Shown piece by piece: positions 16,713 through 25,931 of a stretch of DNA of 64,000 nucleotides. The DNA comes from Luteolibacter rhizosphaerae (lineage in GTDB: Bacteria > Verrucomicrobiota > Verrucomicrobiia > Verrucomicrobiales > Akkermansiaceae): NCBI RefSeq assembly GCF_025950095.1, contig NZ_JAPDDR010000015.1, forward strand, positions 1-64,000. The letters run 5' to 3'. Numbering within the stretch: the first letter of the stretch is position 1; every line of letters begins with the position of its first letter. The notes under the pieces were generated by a model. It was not told the DNA's origin. It did not search any database and saw only the letters and a program-made list of their open reading frames with translations. The translations under genes were made by a program, and so were the position numbers.

Positions 16713-19052
16713 ATGTCTGAATCACCCCAGAACCGTCCGCCGCAGGGTCCAGGGACGCGCGGACCAAACGAACCGCCCGGTTTCAATTGGCGTCTGGCCA
16801 TCCTTCTCGGTGCCGCGTTCCTCATTCTCGGCCTCGCCTTCTTCAATGCCGGCGGCAGAACGGCGGCCCAGCCCATGAACTATGCGGAGTTCCGCAAGAA
16901 CTGGGACCAAGGCCGCGTGATCCTCGATGACCCGAAGCACCCGCTGAAGGTCACCACCAAGGAGAATGTCTACAGCGCCGAGATCTCCGGCTATCTGTAC
17001 AAGGTTCCGCCGCGGAACAGCAACGAGGAGCCCGGCTCCCGCAAGAGCATCCAGGTTTCATCCCTGCCGATCTCGGAACTTTCCGATATCCTGGGCGAGA
17101 AGCTGCCGTTCCGGGTGGTGAACGAAGCCCCGCCTCAGCAAGGCGTGGAGGCGGTCTATCTTTCCAAGTTGGATTTCCGCCGCGTCGCCGCGCTTGAGGA
17201 GGTGAAGCCCGTCCAAGAGAACGCGCCGATCACGGTTTACTCGACCGACGGCACCAATGGTGTGGTCGTGGCCGTGCACGAGGTGCCCCCGGCTCCTTCC
17301 GAAGCCGATGCCAAGGCCCAGCCGATTCCTTTCCAAGTCAGCGCGAACCTGCTGATGCTCGGTGACGAGGTCGGTTCGATCCTTCGGGAGAAGGGGAGCG
17401 TCTACAAGGTGGAGAGCGATTTCCTCCGTAGCGCGATCTTCACCTTCCTGCCGGTCCTGCTGATCGTGCTGCTCCTGTTCTTCCTGTTCCGCCAGCAGAT
17501 GAAGGCGGCGGGTCGCGGGGCGATGTCCTTCGGCAAGTCGAAGGCCCGCCTGCTTACCAGGGATCACAACAAGGTCACTTTCAAGGATGTCGCCGGGATT
17601 CAGGAAGCGAAGGAAGAGCTTTGGGAAATCGTCGATTTCCTCCGCGATCCCCGCAAGTTCCAGAAGCTTGGCGGCTCGATCCCGAAGGGCGTTCTGATGG
17701 TCGGTCCTCCGGGCACCGGCAAGACCCTGCTTGCCCGCGCTATCGCCGGTGAGGCGGATGTGCCCTTCTTCTCGATTTCCGGTTCCGACTTCGTCGAAAT
17801 GTTCGTCGGCGTGGGTGCTTCCCGCGTGCGCGACATGTTCGAGCAGGGCAAGAAGCACGCGCCTTGCCTGATCTTCATCGACGAAATTGACGCTGTCGGT
17901 CGCCACCGCGGCCATGGCATGGGTGGCGGTCACGACGAGCGCGAGCAGACGCTCAACCAGCTCCTCGTGGAGATGGACGGCTTCGACACGCAGGAGGGTG
18001 TGATCATCATCGCCGCGACCAACCGTCCGGACGTGCTCGACCCTGCCTTGCTCCGTCCCGGTCGTTTCGACCGTCAGGTGACCGTTTCCCTTCCTGATGT
18101 GAACGGCCGCGAAGAAATCCTTCGCGTGCACGTGAAGAAGATCAAGCTGGCCCCGGGCACGGACCTCGGTGTCATTGCTCGCGGCACGCCCGGTTTCTCC
18201 GGTGCCGAGCTGGCGAACCTGATCAACGAGGCGGCCCTGCTTGCCGCCCGCCGCGGACTTTCCGCCGTGACCATCGCCGAGATGGAAGAAGCGCGCGACA
18301 AGGTCCGCTGGGGCCGCGAGCGCCGCAGCCTGGCCATGTCGGACAAGGAGCGCATCGGCACGGCTTGGCATGAAGCCGGTCACGCCTACCTCAACATGGT
18401 GCTGCCGCACACGCACCCGCTGCACAAGGTGACCATCATCCCGCGCGGGCCCTACCTCGGCGCGACGATGTATCTGCCGGAAGGGGACAAGTATTCCACC
18501 CAGCGGAAGGAAGCCCTTGCCAACCTCGTGGTGACCATGGGTGGCCGCATCGCGGAGTGCTTCATCACTGATGACGTTTCGAACGGTGCCTCGGGCGATA
18601 TCCGCCAGGCCACCTCGCTGGCCCGTCACATGGTCTGCGAGTGGGGCATGAGCGAGAAGCTCGGCATGATCGAATATGGCGATGGCGACAGCCCCGTCTT
18701 CCTCGCTCGCGACGTTTCCCGCAGCCGCAACTACTCGGAAGATACCGCGCGCATCATCGATGCCGAGATCAAGCGCTTCATCGATGAAGCCTACGATCAA
18801 GCCACCGATATCCTCACCAAGAACAAGCACACCGTCGAGCTGATCGCGAAGGCTTTGCTGGAGTATGAAACCCTCGATGCCTCGCATCTGAAGGACATCA
18901 TCGACCACGGCGAGATGCGCAATCCACCGAGCGCGCCCAAGCCGCCGCCGGTGCCCGAGGAATTCCGCAAGAAGCCGGCAGCGAAGCCGACCGAGGACAA
19001 GCCGGATGAAGGCGGTCCGCTGGCCGGTGAAGTGGTCGGAGCCCCGGCCTGA
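16713..19052 (+). CDS. ftsH: ATP-dependent zinc metalloprotease FtsH
   Basis: The 779-residue membrane protease degrades misfolded membrane proteins and regulators. Visible in order are TM1 (about 28-46), a periplasmic domain, TM2 (about 245-265), AAA+ Walker A GPPGTGKT (about 331), Walker [13 protein letters not shown] block [20 protein letters not shown], and the zinc site HEAGH at about 553. The C-terminal tail is Pro/Lys-rich. The periplasmic part is longer than in E. coli FtsH, which accounts for the extra length. ATG 16713 gives the conserved short cytosolic leader; an open frame upstream to 16323 lies inside the divergent transporter gene and is not used. A strong terminator follows. 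Confidence 0.97.
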   Translation: MSESPQNRPPQGPGTRGPNEPPGFNWRLAILLGAAFLILGLAFFNAGGRTAAQPMNYAEFRKNWDQGRVILDDPKHPLKVTTKENVYSAEISGYLYKVPPRNSNEEPGSRKSIQVSSLPISELSDILGEKLPFRVVNEAPPQQGVEAVYLSKLDFRRVAALEEVKPVQENAPITVYSTDGTNGVVVAVHEVPPAPSEADAKAQPIPFQVSANLLMLGDEVGSILREKGSVYKVESDFLRSAIFTFLPVLLIVLLLFFLFRQQMKAAGRGAMSFGKSKARLLTRDHNKVTFKDVAGIQEAKEELWEIVDFLRDPRKFQKLGGSIPKGVLMVGPPGTGKTLLARAIAGEADVPFFSISGSDFVEMFVGVGASRVRDMFEQGKKHAPCLIFIDEIDAVGRHRGHGMGGGHDEREQTLNQLLVEMDGFDTQEGVIIIAATNRPDVLDPALLRPGRFDRQVTVSLPDVNGREEILRVHVKKIKLAPGTDLGVIARGTPGFSGAELANLINEAALLAARRGLSAVTIAEMEEARDKVRWGRERRSLAMSDKERIGTAWHEAGHAYLNMVLPHTHPLHKVTIIPRGPYLGATMYLPEGDKYSTQRKEALANLVVTMGGRIAECFITDDVSNGASGDIRQATSLARHMVCEWGMSEKLGMIEYGDGDSPVFLARDVSRSRNYSEDTARIIDAEIKRFIDEAYDQATDILTKNKHTVELIAKALLEYETLDASHLKDIIDHGEMRNPPSAPKPPPVPEEFRKKPAAKPTEDKPDEGGPLAGEVVGAPA

Positions 19053-19081
19053 GCTAGGTCTGGCAAGATCCTGATTTCAAG

Positions 19082-19114
19082 GCGGCGTGGAGAGATCCAC
19101 GCCGCTTTCGTTTT
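19082..19114 (+). terminator. Intrinsic terminator after ftsH
   Basis: GCGGCGTGGA (19082-19091) pairs exactly with TCCACGCCGC (19096-19105) across a GAGA tetraloop, followed by TTTCGTTTT. The hairpin begins 30 bases after the ftsH stop. Confidence 0.9.
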
Positions 19115-19177
19115 GCCCGGAGGATCGGAAGGACGGATCCTATGGCAACTCTGCCCGGCTAGAGCCGGAGAGGTGTC

Positions 19178-20041
19178 TCACATCCCCGCGAGGCGGTGAT
19201 TCATCGCCACCGACTTTCTCAGGGCGCGCATCACATCGATCATCGGGATGTGGCCCTTGGCCGCATTGCGGCACTCGTCGTTGATGAAGGCGTTCCGGCT
19301 GACGTGGCGGCCGATCTCGCTGAAAAGCTGGCGCATCTGCGTGTCGATCAGGCCGAGTTGGGCCTTGAGCGAAGAGATGTCGCGGTTGGCCTGGCCGATC
19401 TGTTGGAAAGCGACCGAGGCCTCGGCCCGGTGCTTCTGGCGCTCCTCTGCCAGCTCCGTGTCGATTGCGTCCACCTTCGCATCGCCTTCGGCAATGCTGG
19501 CGGCGACCACGTCGCGGCGCTGCTTGAGCTCGGTGAACTGACCTTTGAGGTCGATCATCCGGCTCTTGGTCTTCTCGATCGCATCGGTGGTGCCCTCGCG
19601 CTGGAGGACCTCCAACTTCATCTTGAGGCCGTCATAGATCCGGCGGATCTCACGCGCTTGCTGGATCACCGAATCACGCTCGCGGGAGAGCTTCTCAAGG
19701 TCCGCAAGCAGCTCGGCACGCTCGCCCTCCAAGTCGGACTGTGAGTCCGACTTGGATCCGAGCAAATTTGAACGCTGCTCATGGGCATCCGCGAGGATCG
19801 CCTCGCAATCCTCCAGCTTGCCCCGGATTTCGTCCCGCTCCTTGATGAGCTTGCGCAGGTTCCAGTATTCCACGCCGAGCTCTTCGACTTCCTCCACCTG
19901 CTCCCATACCGACTGCCCGAGCACCTGCTCCGCCTCGCGCAGCAGGTGCATTTCGGAGGCTGCTTCGGCCATCCGGCGTTGGCGCCGGTTGACCCCGAAG
20001 GCTTGGGCCATTCGCGCGAGTATGTAGCGGGTGGTGGTCAT
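19178..20041 (-). CDS. Long coiled-coil protein of unknown function
   Basis: The 287-residue protein has a short basic N-terminal head (TTTRYILARMAQAFGVNRRQ). About 180 residues of heptad-like charged helix (residues 45-230) follow, then a C-terminal helical tail ending RKSVAMNHRLAGM. There is no signal peptide, membrane segment or catalytic motif. It starts 3 bp after the acs stop and must share its transcript. Coiled coils of this kind often scaffold complexes or act in DNA or cell-division machinery, but nothing in the sequence decides this. No family is recognised. Confidence 0.75.
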   Translation of the reverse strand: MTTTRYILARMAQAFGVNRRQRRMAEAASEMHLLREAEQVLGQSVWEQVEEVEELGVEYWNLRKLIKERDEIRGKLEDCEAILADAHEQRSNLLGSKSDSQSDLEGERAELLADLEKLSRERDSVIQQAREIRRIYDGLKMKLEVLQREGTTDAIEKTKSRMIDLKGQFTELKQRRDVVAASIAEGDAKVDAIDTELAEERQKHRAEASVAFQQIGQANRDISSLKAQLGLIDTQMRQLFSEIGRHVSRNAFINDECRNAAKGHIPMIDVMRALRKSVAMNHRLAGM

Positions 20042-20044
20042 TCG

Positions 20045-22003
20045 TTATTTCTTCGCACCGGCGATCCTTTCCTGAAGATTGGCAATTACGCTGAAATCTT
20101 CAAGCGTCGTGGTGTTCCCGGTGACCTTCCCGGTGGCAACCAGCTCCTTCAGGAGTCGGCGCATGATTTTGCCCGAGCGGGTTTTCGGCAGGGCCGGGGC
20201 GAAATGGAGGTCGTCCGGCTTCGCGATGGCACCGATGACCTTGCCCACGTGCTCCCGCAATTCCTTCTGCAGGGAGGGGGTCTCGGCGATTCCGGCCTTC
20301 AGGGTGACGAAGGCGACAACCGCTTGGCCCTTCAGGTCGTCGGGGCGGCCGACCACCGCCGATTCCGCCACGGCAGGGTGACCGACGAGAGCGCTTTCGA
20401 CTTCCGCGGTGCCGAGGCGGTGCCCGGAGACGTTGAGCACGTCGTCGAGGCGTCCCACGATCCAGAAGTTCCCCTGTTTGTCGCGGCGGGCTCCATCGCC
20501 GGCAGTATACATGCCGGGATAATCGGACCAGTAGGTCTTCTTGTAGCGCGCCTTGTCCCCGTAGATCGTGCGGGTCATGGAGGGCCATGGCTTGCGGATG
20601 ACCAGGCGTCCGCCTTCGTTCGCCTTACATTCCTGGCCGCTTTCATCGAGGATGGCGGCATCGATGCCGAAGAAGGGCAAGGTGGCGGTGCCGGGCTTGA
20701 GCGGGGTGCAGCCGGGCAGGGGAGTGATCATGATCGCACCCGTTTCCGTCTGCCACCAGGTATCGACGATGGGGCAACGTCCGCCGCCGATCTTTTCGTG
20801 ATACCACATCCACGCTTCCGGATTGATCGGCTCGCCGACCGATCCGAGCAGGCGCAGCGAGGATAAGTCATGCTTTGCCGGGAAGTGGTCGCCGGCCTTG
20901 ATGAAGGCGCGGATCGCGGTGGGCGCGGTGTAGAAGATGGTCACGCCATACTCCTCAATCATCTGCCAGAAACGGCCGAAGTCCGGTTGGTTCGGCGCGC
21001 CTTCATACATCACTTGGGTCGCACCCATCGCGAGCGGGCCGTAAACGATGTAGCTGTGACCGGTGATCCAGCCGACATCGGCGGTGCACCAGTAGACATC
21101 GTCATCCCGCATGTCGAAGACGTACTTGCAGGTGGTGTAGGTGCCGGTGAGGTAGCCGCCGCTGGTGTGGAGGATGCCCTTCGGCTTTCCGGTGGAACCG
21201 GAGGTGTAGAGGATGAAAAGCGGGTGCTCGGAGTCGAAGGCCTTGGCCTCGTGTTTCGCGCTCACCTTGGCAATCTCGTCGTGCCACCAGGTGTCGCGGC
21301 CTTTCGTCATCGAGATCTCCTGCTTGGTGCGCTGGTAGACGACCACGGACTTGATGCCCTTGTAGCGCTTCAGCGCTTCATCGACGTTCTCCTTGAGCGG
21401 GACGATTTTGCCACGGCGCCAACCGCCATCCGCGGTGATCACGTGGGTGGCGCCGGAGTCCTCCAAGCGGTCCACGATCGAGTCGGAGGAGAAGCCGCCG
21501 AAAACCACGGAGTGCACCGCGCCGATCCGGGCGCAGGCGAGCATGGCAACCGCCGCCTCCGGAATCATCGGCATGTAAACCAGCACCCGGTCCTTCGCCT
21601 TTACGCCCTTCGCCAGCAAGACGTTGGCGAATTGGCTGACCTCGCGGTGAAGCTGGGCGTAGGTGATCACCCGCTTGTCGCCGGGCTCCCCTTCGAAGAT
21701 GATCGCGGCCTTGTTCTTGCGCTCGCCCTTGGCATGGCGGTCCACGCAGTTCTCACAGACGTTCAGCTTGCCGTCCACGAACCACTTCGCATCCGGTGCT
21801 TTCCAATCGAGCACCTTGCTCCAAGGCTGGCGCCAGGAGAGCTCCTTGGCTTCGCGGGCCCAGAAGACCTGCGGCTTATCCACGGACTCCTGCCAGAGCT
21901 TCTTGTACTGGGCGAGACTGGAGATGCGTGCCTTGGCGGAGAACTCCTTCGCAGGCTTGAAGATGCGATCTTCGACGAGATGACTTTCGATCTTGTTGCT
22001 CAT
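20045..22003 (-). CDS. acs: Acetyl-CoA synthetase (AMP-forming)
   Basis: The 652-residue length is typical for Acs, which makes acetyl-CoA from acetate, ATP and CoA via acetyl-AMP. The adenylation P-loop [20 protein letters not shown] is intact, as are the acetate-pocket region [11 protein letters not shown] and the hinge/C-terminal core. The regulatory lysine sits at about 612 in [13 protein letters not shown], the site normally controlled by reversible acetylation. The enzyme lets the cell use free acetate. The coiled-coil gene follows 3 bp downstream, and the pseudouridine synthase gene lies upstream on the same strand with a 75-bp gap. Confidence 0.97.
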   Translation of the reverse strand: MSNKIESHLVEDRIFKPAKEFSAKARISSLAQYKKLWQESVDKPQVFWAREAKELSWRQPWSKVLDWKAPDAKWFVDGKLNVCENCVDRHAKGERKNKAAIIFEGEPGDKRVITYAQLHREVSQFANVLLAKGVKAKDRVLVYMPMIPEAAVAMLACARIGAVHSVVFGGFSSDSIVDRLEDSGATHVITADGGWRRGKIVPLKENVDEALKRYKGIKSVVVYQRTKQEISMTKGRDTWWHDEIAKVSAKHEAKAFDSEHPLFILYTSGSTGKPKGILHTSGGYLTGTYTTCKYVFDMRDDDVYWCTADVGWITGHSYIVYGPLAMGATQVMYEGAPNQPDFGRFWQMIEEYGVTIFYTAPTAIRAFIKAGDHFPAKHDLSSLRLLGSVGEPINPEAWMWYHEKIGGGRCPIVDTWWQTETGAIMITPLPGCTPLKPGTATLPFFGIDAAILDESGQECKANEGGRLVIRKPWPSMTRTIYGDKARYKKTYWSDYPGMYTAGDGARRDKQGNFWIVGRLDDVLNVSGHRLGTAEVESALVGHPAVAESAVVGRPDDLKGQAVVAFVTLKAGIAETPSLQKELREHVGKVIGAIAKPDDLHFAPALPKTRSGKIMRRLLKELVATGKVTGNTTTLEDFSVIANLQERIAGAKK

Positions 22004-22078
22004 GGTCCTTGGGTTTCCGGCGCAAGTCGGGTTGCCGGACGTGCGGGAAGCTACAAGGCACCATTCGCAGGGGGCGAC

Positions 22079-23002
22079 TCAAAACTTGCGTTTTGGCGCC
22101 CTCTTCGCGGTCTTTTTCGAGGTATGGCGCGAACTTGGCGGCAGGGATAGGCTGCCCGGCTTGCGTTTGGACTTCGGGGCGGATCCGGCCCGGCCGCTTG
22201 TTGGCGGCGGTGGTGGTGCGCCAGCCCTGCGCGGCGCTTTCTTGGCTGCCTTTTTCGCGGCCTTCACCGCGGGCCGGCGCTCGGATTTCTGCTTGGGATT
22301 GATCTGCAGGCGCTTGATCTCCTCGGCTTCCAAGGGGCGCCACGCGCCGACCGGGAAATCCGCTAGCTCAAGGGTGCCGATGCGGGTCCGCACCAGCCTC
22401 TGGACCTGATAGCCGAGCGTGAGGAACATCTGGCGGATCTGGCGCTTCAGGCCGGTTTCCAGCACGATGCGATAACGGCGGGAGGAGATGCGTTGGACGT
22501 GCTTGGCCCGCAGGCGCTGCTTCTCCACGTAGACTCCGGAGACGAAGAGATCGAGGTGCTCGTTGAGAACCGGCTGGTTCGAGGTCACGAGATACTCCTT
22601 CTCGACCAGCTTCGAAGGGTGCATCAGCTGCTGGGAGAGATCGCCATCGTTGGTCAGGATCAGCAGCCCTTCCGAGTCCCGGTCGAGGCGACCGACGTGG
22701 TGGAGGTGTTGGAGGATCGAGGGAAGGATCGTGTAGATCGTATCGCGGCCCAGTTCGTCCTCGCGCGAGCAGACGTACCCCCGTGGTTTGTAGAAGAGCA
22801 CGGTGTTGGTCTGCTTGGCCTGCACCCGCTTGCCATCCACCCGGACGAAATCGGAGGGCTCCACACGCTGGGCGGGATTCAGGCAGGGCTTGCCGTTGAT
22901 CTCGACGTGCCCCTCCTGCACCAAGGCGTCGCAGGCGCGGCGGGACCCGACCCCGCAGGAGGCGAGGAACTTGTTCAGGCGGATACCTTCGGCTTCGGAC
23001 AT
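22079..23002 (-). CDS. S4-domain 23S rRNA pseudouridine synthase (RluB/RsuA family)
   Basis: The 307-residue protein has an S4 RNA-binding domain (about 7-66, RLNKFLASCGVGSRRACDAL) and a pseudouridine synthase domain whose catalytic Asp107 lies in GRLDRDSEGLLILTNDG. It also carries the KRQIRQMF motif. Enzymes of this family isomerise specific uridines in 23S or 16S rRNA; RluB-type is the best guess. After about residue 245 there is a very basic Lys/Arg/Pro/Ala-rich tail, probably disordered and RNA-binding, common in this family. ATG at 23002 is the start. It follows the small basic protein gene and its terminator. Confidence 0.93.
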   Translation of the reverse strand: MSEAEGIRLNKFLASCGVGSRRACDALVQEGHVEINGKPCLNPAQRVEPSDFVRVDGKRVQAKQTNTVLFYKPRGYVCSREDELGRDTIYTILPSILQHLHHVGRLDRDSEGLLILTNDGDLSQQLMHPSKLVEKEYLVTSNQPVLNEHLDLFVSGVYVEKQRLRAKHVQRISSRRYRIVLETGLKRQIRQMFLTLGYQVQRLVRTRIGTLELADFPVGAWRPLEAEEIKRLQINPKQKSERRPAVKAAKKAAKKAPRRAGAPPPPPTSGRAGSAPKSKRKPGSLSLPPSSRHTSKKTAKRAPKRKF

Positions 23003-23035
23003 GGTGGCGATACGGGAGATCTATAACGGATGGCT

Positions 23036-23073
23036 GAAAACGCAAAGAGCGCAGGCCCTTGCGGAACCTGCGC
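23036..23073 (-). terminator. Intrinsic terminator after the small basic protein gene
   Basis: On the minus strand GCGCAGG (23073-23067) pairs with CCTGCGC (23055-23049), followed by TCTTTGCGTTTTC. It lies about 30 bases downstream of the small basic protein stop. Confidence 0.65.
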
Positions 23074-23103
23074 GCCTGCGGAAAATCGGGTGAAGACGGG
23101 GCT

Positions 23104-23259
23104 TCAGGCCTCGCCCTTGGTCTTGGGCAGGCCGATCGGGCTGCGACCGTCCTTCCAGACGCCGCGCTCCTTCATGAGCTTCACGCGCTCGAAACGCTTC
23201 ATCACGGAGCGCTTGCCTTCAGCGCCGCCTTTTGCCTTGAGACTGTTGTGCTTGGACAT
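23104..23259 (-). CDS. Chlamydiae/Verrucomicrobia-type small basic protein
   Basis: This 51-codon gene encodes MSKHNSLKAKGGAEGKRSV followed by MKRFERVKLMKERGVWKDGR and SPIGLPKTKGEA. It is very rich in Lys/Arg, and it matches the conserved small basic protein family (TIGR04137-like) known in Chlamydiae, Verrucomicrobia and Planctomycetes. Its function is not established; the composition suggests binding to RNA or the ribosome. ATG at 23259 is the only sensible start. Its own terminator lies downstream. The gene is a good lineage marker for this window. Confidence 0.85.
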   Translation of the reverse strand: MSKHNSLKAKGGAEGKRSVMKRFERVKLMKERGVWKDGRSPIGLPKTKGEA

Positions 23260-23349
23260 GGGAAAATCGGTAGATCCTACGCGGGGCGCGGAAACTAGGA
23301 AGGTCCGGCGCGCTTGGCAATGGGAAAATCCGGGTAGTGGCAGCTTTTC

Positions 23350-23970
23350 TCAGGCGGTCCCGAAAAGCCGGTCTCCGGCATCGCCCAAGCCAGGCACGAT
23401 GTAGCCGCGGTCGTTCAAGCCGCGGTCGATGGCTGCCGTGAAGATGGGCACCTCCGGCCAAGCGGCCTCGAAGGTGGCGATGCCTTCCGGCGCGGCGACC
23501 AGGCAGGCGAAACGGATATGGGTGGCTCCGAGCTCCGTAAGCCGCCTCACGGCTTCGACTGCGGATCCGCCGGTGGCCAGCATGGGATCGAGCACGATCA
23601 CCTCGCTCTCGGCGAGGATCGGCGGGGTTTTGATGTAGTAGGGCTCGGGCAGTAGGGTTTCCTCGTTGCGGGCGAGGCCGATGTGGGCGACGGCAGCATC
23701 CGGCAACAGATCGAAGAAGCCATCCAGGAAACCGAGCCCGGCGCGCAGGATCGGGGTCAGGATGATCCGGCGGGTGAGTTCTTGGCCGCTGGTCAGTTCC
23801 AGCGGTGTCTCGCAGCCGATCACCTTCGTTTCAAAGCTGGCGGTGACGGCAGGAACCATGAGCGAGGCGATGCGGCGGAGGCGCTGGCGGAACTCGGGGC
23901 CGGGACAGTTCCGGCAGCGGAGACCGGTCAGCTCGGCCTGGACAAGGGGATGATCGACGACGTGTACCAC
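23350..23970 (-). CDS. upp: Uracil phosphoribosyltransferase
   Basis: The 206-residue product is a UPRTase, converting uracil and PRPP to UMP in pyrimidine salvage. The type I PRTase PRPP loop VIVLDPMLATGGSA is intact. The segments ILRAGLGFLDG and the C-terminal IVPGLGDAGDRLFGT, which binds uracil, are present. The start is a GTG at 23970. It reads toward the small basic protein gene, 90 bp apart, and is divergent from an alpha/beta hydrolase. Together with deoA and deoB elsewhere in the window it gives a nucleoside-salvage capacity. Confidence 0.96.
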   Translation of the reverse strand: MVHVVDHPLVQAELTGLRCRNCPGPEFRQRLRRIASLMVPAVTASFETKVIGCETPLELTSGQELTRRIILTPILRAGLGFLDGFFDLLPDAAVAHIGLARNEETLLPEPYYIKTPPILAESEVIVLDPMLATGGSAVEAVRRLTELGATHIRFACLVAAPEGIATFEAAWPEVPIFTAAIDRGLNDRGYIVPGLGDAGDRLFGTA

Positions 23971-24066
23971 GCTTGCTTACAAAGCGCGATCCGTGCCGCG
24001 AGGCAAGCTGTCAGGCGCGGAGATCGCGCGGACTTGACCATGTGGGATCGAGCCCGAGCTTTCCGG

Positions 24067-24963
24067 ATGATCGCGCATCGTTATCTCGATCTCGAAGGGG
24101 TGAGAGTCTTTTACCGGGAGGCGGGACCGGTGAATGCCCCGGTGCTCCTGCTGCCTCATGGCTACCCTTGTTCTTCATTCCAGTACCGCCGCCTGATGCC
24201 GGCGCTCGAGGATGGCTGGCGCATTGTCGCGCCGGACTTCCCCGGCTTCGGTCTGAGCGATACGCCGCCGCCGGGCGAGTTCGGATATGACTTCGATGGT
24301 TACGCGGCATTCCTCGACCGCTTCGTAAAGCGGCTGGGTCTGGACCGGTTCGCACTCTATCTCCACGACTACGGTTCCCAGATCGGCCTGAGGCTCGCGA
24401 TCCTCGACCCGGCAAGGATCCGCGGGCTGATCATCCAGAACGGGGATATCTATGAGGACGCGCTGGGTCCGAAGTACGAAACCATCCGTAACTATTGGGC
24501 GGATCCGAGCCCGAAGAACCGGAGCGTTCTTGAAGAGTCCGTGAGCGAGGACGGCTTCAGGCACGAATTCGTGGGTGAGATCCCGGAAGAACAGGTCGAG
24601 CGGATCCCGCCGGAGCTATGGAAACTGCATTGGCCGCTGATGAACACCCCGCTCCGTCGCGATGTGGCGGTCCGGCTGATGGAGGGCTTGAAGCAAAATC
24701 TCCGTTGGTTTCCGCGGTATCAAGCCTACTTGCGCGAGCATCAGCCGCCGACCCTCATTGTCTGGGGGCCGCATGACGGATACATGCCGGAACCTGCAGC
24801 CCGGGCTTACCTGCGCGACCTGCCTGAGGCCGAGTTGCATTTGCTAGGCGGAGGCCACTGGCTCCTCGAGACCCACTTCGAGGAAGCTTGTCCCCTGATT
24901 CGCGAGTTCTTAAGTGGTTTGGATGCGAGGGGCTCCGGTTTCGTCACGAAGCCCCCCGTTTGA
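24067..24963 (+). CDS. Alpha/beta hydrolase, haloalkane dehalogenase/epoxide hydrolase-like
   Basis: The 298-residue protein has an oxyanion motif HGYPCSSFQYR (31-41), an Asp nucleophile at 101 in LYLHDYGSQIGLRL, a late acidic residue in VWGPHDGYMP and a catalytic His in LLGGGHWLLETHF. An aspartate rather than serine nucleophile puts it with epoxide hydrolases, haloalkane dehalogenases and fluoroacetate dehalogenases, not esterases. The substrate is not predictable. ATG 24067 gives the best fit; an in-frame ATG at 24040 is possible. No signal peptide is present, so it is cytosolic. It ends 12 bp before the convergent TIM-barrel gene. Confidence 0.87.
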   Translation: MIAHRYLDLEGVRVFYREAGPVNAPVLLLPHGYPCSSFQYRRLMPALEDGWRIVAPDFPGFGLSDTPPPGEFGYDFDGYAAFLDRFVKRLGLDRFALYLHDYGSQIGLRLAILDPARIRGLIIQNGDIYEDALGPKYETIRNYWADPSPKNRSVLEESVSEDGFRHEFVGEIPEEQVERIPPELWKLHWPLMNTPLRRDVAVRLMEGLKQNLRWFPRYQAYLREHQPPTLIVWGPHDGYMPEPAARAYLRDLPEAELHLLGGGHWLLETHFEEACPLIREFLSGLDARGSGFVTKPPV

Positions 24964-24975
24964 TTCACGGGAGAA

Positions 24976-25821
24976 TCAGGAATCCAGGCACTCTTTGATG
25001 TAGGCGATGCCCTTCGTGTAAACTTCCTCCGGGGCGGGGAAGAGGTCGCGCCAGACGCGCGTTGCAGCAGCGAGCTCAGGCAGGGCACGGCCGAAGGCCT
25101 CGATGGTGAGCCAGCCGTTATAGCCTTCTTCCTTGAGCACCGCGATGCTCTCGCGGATCTGGGCGTGGCCGGTGCCCGGGGTGCCGCGGTCGTTCTCGGA
25201 AATGTGGACGTGGCCGACTCGCTTGATGTGCTTGCGCAGGGATTCGGCGGGTTGCTTCTCCTCGATGTTCGCGTGGAAGGTGTCGAACATGGTCGTGAAG
25301 TTCGGGTGATCCACCAGCGCGGCGTAGTCGGCACCCTGCTGCATGGTGGTGATGAAGTAGCACTCGAAGCGGTTCAGCCACTCGATCACGAGCTTCACCC
25401 CGGCTTCCTGGGCGTAGTCGGCGACCTTGCGGTGGACCTCGGCGGCATGCTTCCACTCGTCGCTGGTGACGGGATCGCCGGAGAAGACGCCAAGCGGTTG
25501 GTGATAGGGTCCCATGAGGATTTCGGTCCCGGCGGCATGGCAGGAATCCACGATGCTCTTGAGGTAGTCCACGGCAGCGGCGCGGTGAGCGGCCTCCGGG
25601 CTGCAGGGGCTATGGGCGGCATCCGGGATCACCGTGACGGCCGTGGAGCGCAGGCCTTGGTCGCGCAGGGCATCTCCCACCTTCTGGTAGTGAGCCGCAT
25701 CCGGGGCGAAGATCGGCAGTTCCACCCCGTCGTAGCCCGCGTTCTTCAGGGAAGAAAGAAGATGAAACTGGTCCTCTTGGAGCTGGCCGGTCCAGAGAAG
25801 AAGGTTGAAGCCGATTTTCAT
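24976..25821 (-). CDS. TIM-barrel sugar isomerase/epimerase (AP endonuclease 2-like fold)
   Basis: The 281-residue protein starts KIGFNLLLWTG and has metal-ligand segments typical of the D-tagatose/D-psicose 3-epimerase and hydroxypyruvate isomerase group: LVIEWLNRFE, MFDTFHANIEE, GHVHISENDRGTPGTG and WLTIEAFG. Such enzymes epimerise or isomerise keto-sugars with a divalent metal. It is divergent from a four-gene sugar operon with a 110-bp shared upstream region, so co-regulation is likely. ATG 25821 is chosen, since the longer frame runs across the regulatory region. Confidence 0.88.
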   Translation of the reverse strand: MKIGFNLLLWTGQLQEDQFHLLSSLKNAGYDGVELPIFAPDAAHYQKVGDALRDQGLRSTAVTVIPDAAHSPCSPEAAHRAAAVDYLKSIVDSCHAAGTEILMGPYHQPLGVFSGDPVTSDEWKHAAEVHRKVADYAQEAGVKLVIEWLNRFECYFITTMQQGADYAALVDHPNFTTMFDTFHANIEEKQPAESLRKHIKRVGHVHISENDRGTPGTGHAQIRESIAVLKEEGYNGWLTIEAFGRALPELAAATRVWRDLFPAPEEVYTKGIAYIKECLDS

Positions 25822-25931
25822 GGTGCCGCATTCCCTAATTGCCCGGGCCGGGGGGCGACCATTCCAATTTTCGTCAGATTGTGATTTTGCTTCCGTTTTT
25901 GTGAGATTTTTTCTGAATCGCGGCCTTCGCA

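Noticed and set aside
17058-18908. 616-residue open frame on the minus strand
   Set aside because: It is antisense to ftsH; long antisense frames are expected at this GC content, and its composition is His/Gly/Val-rich with no motif.
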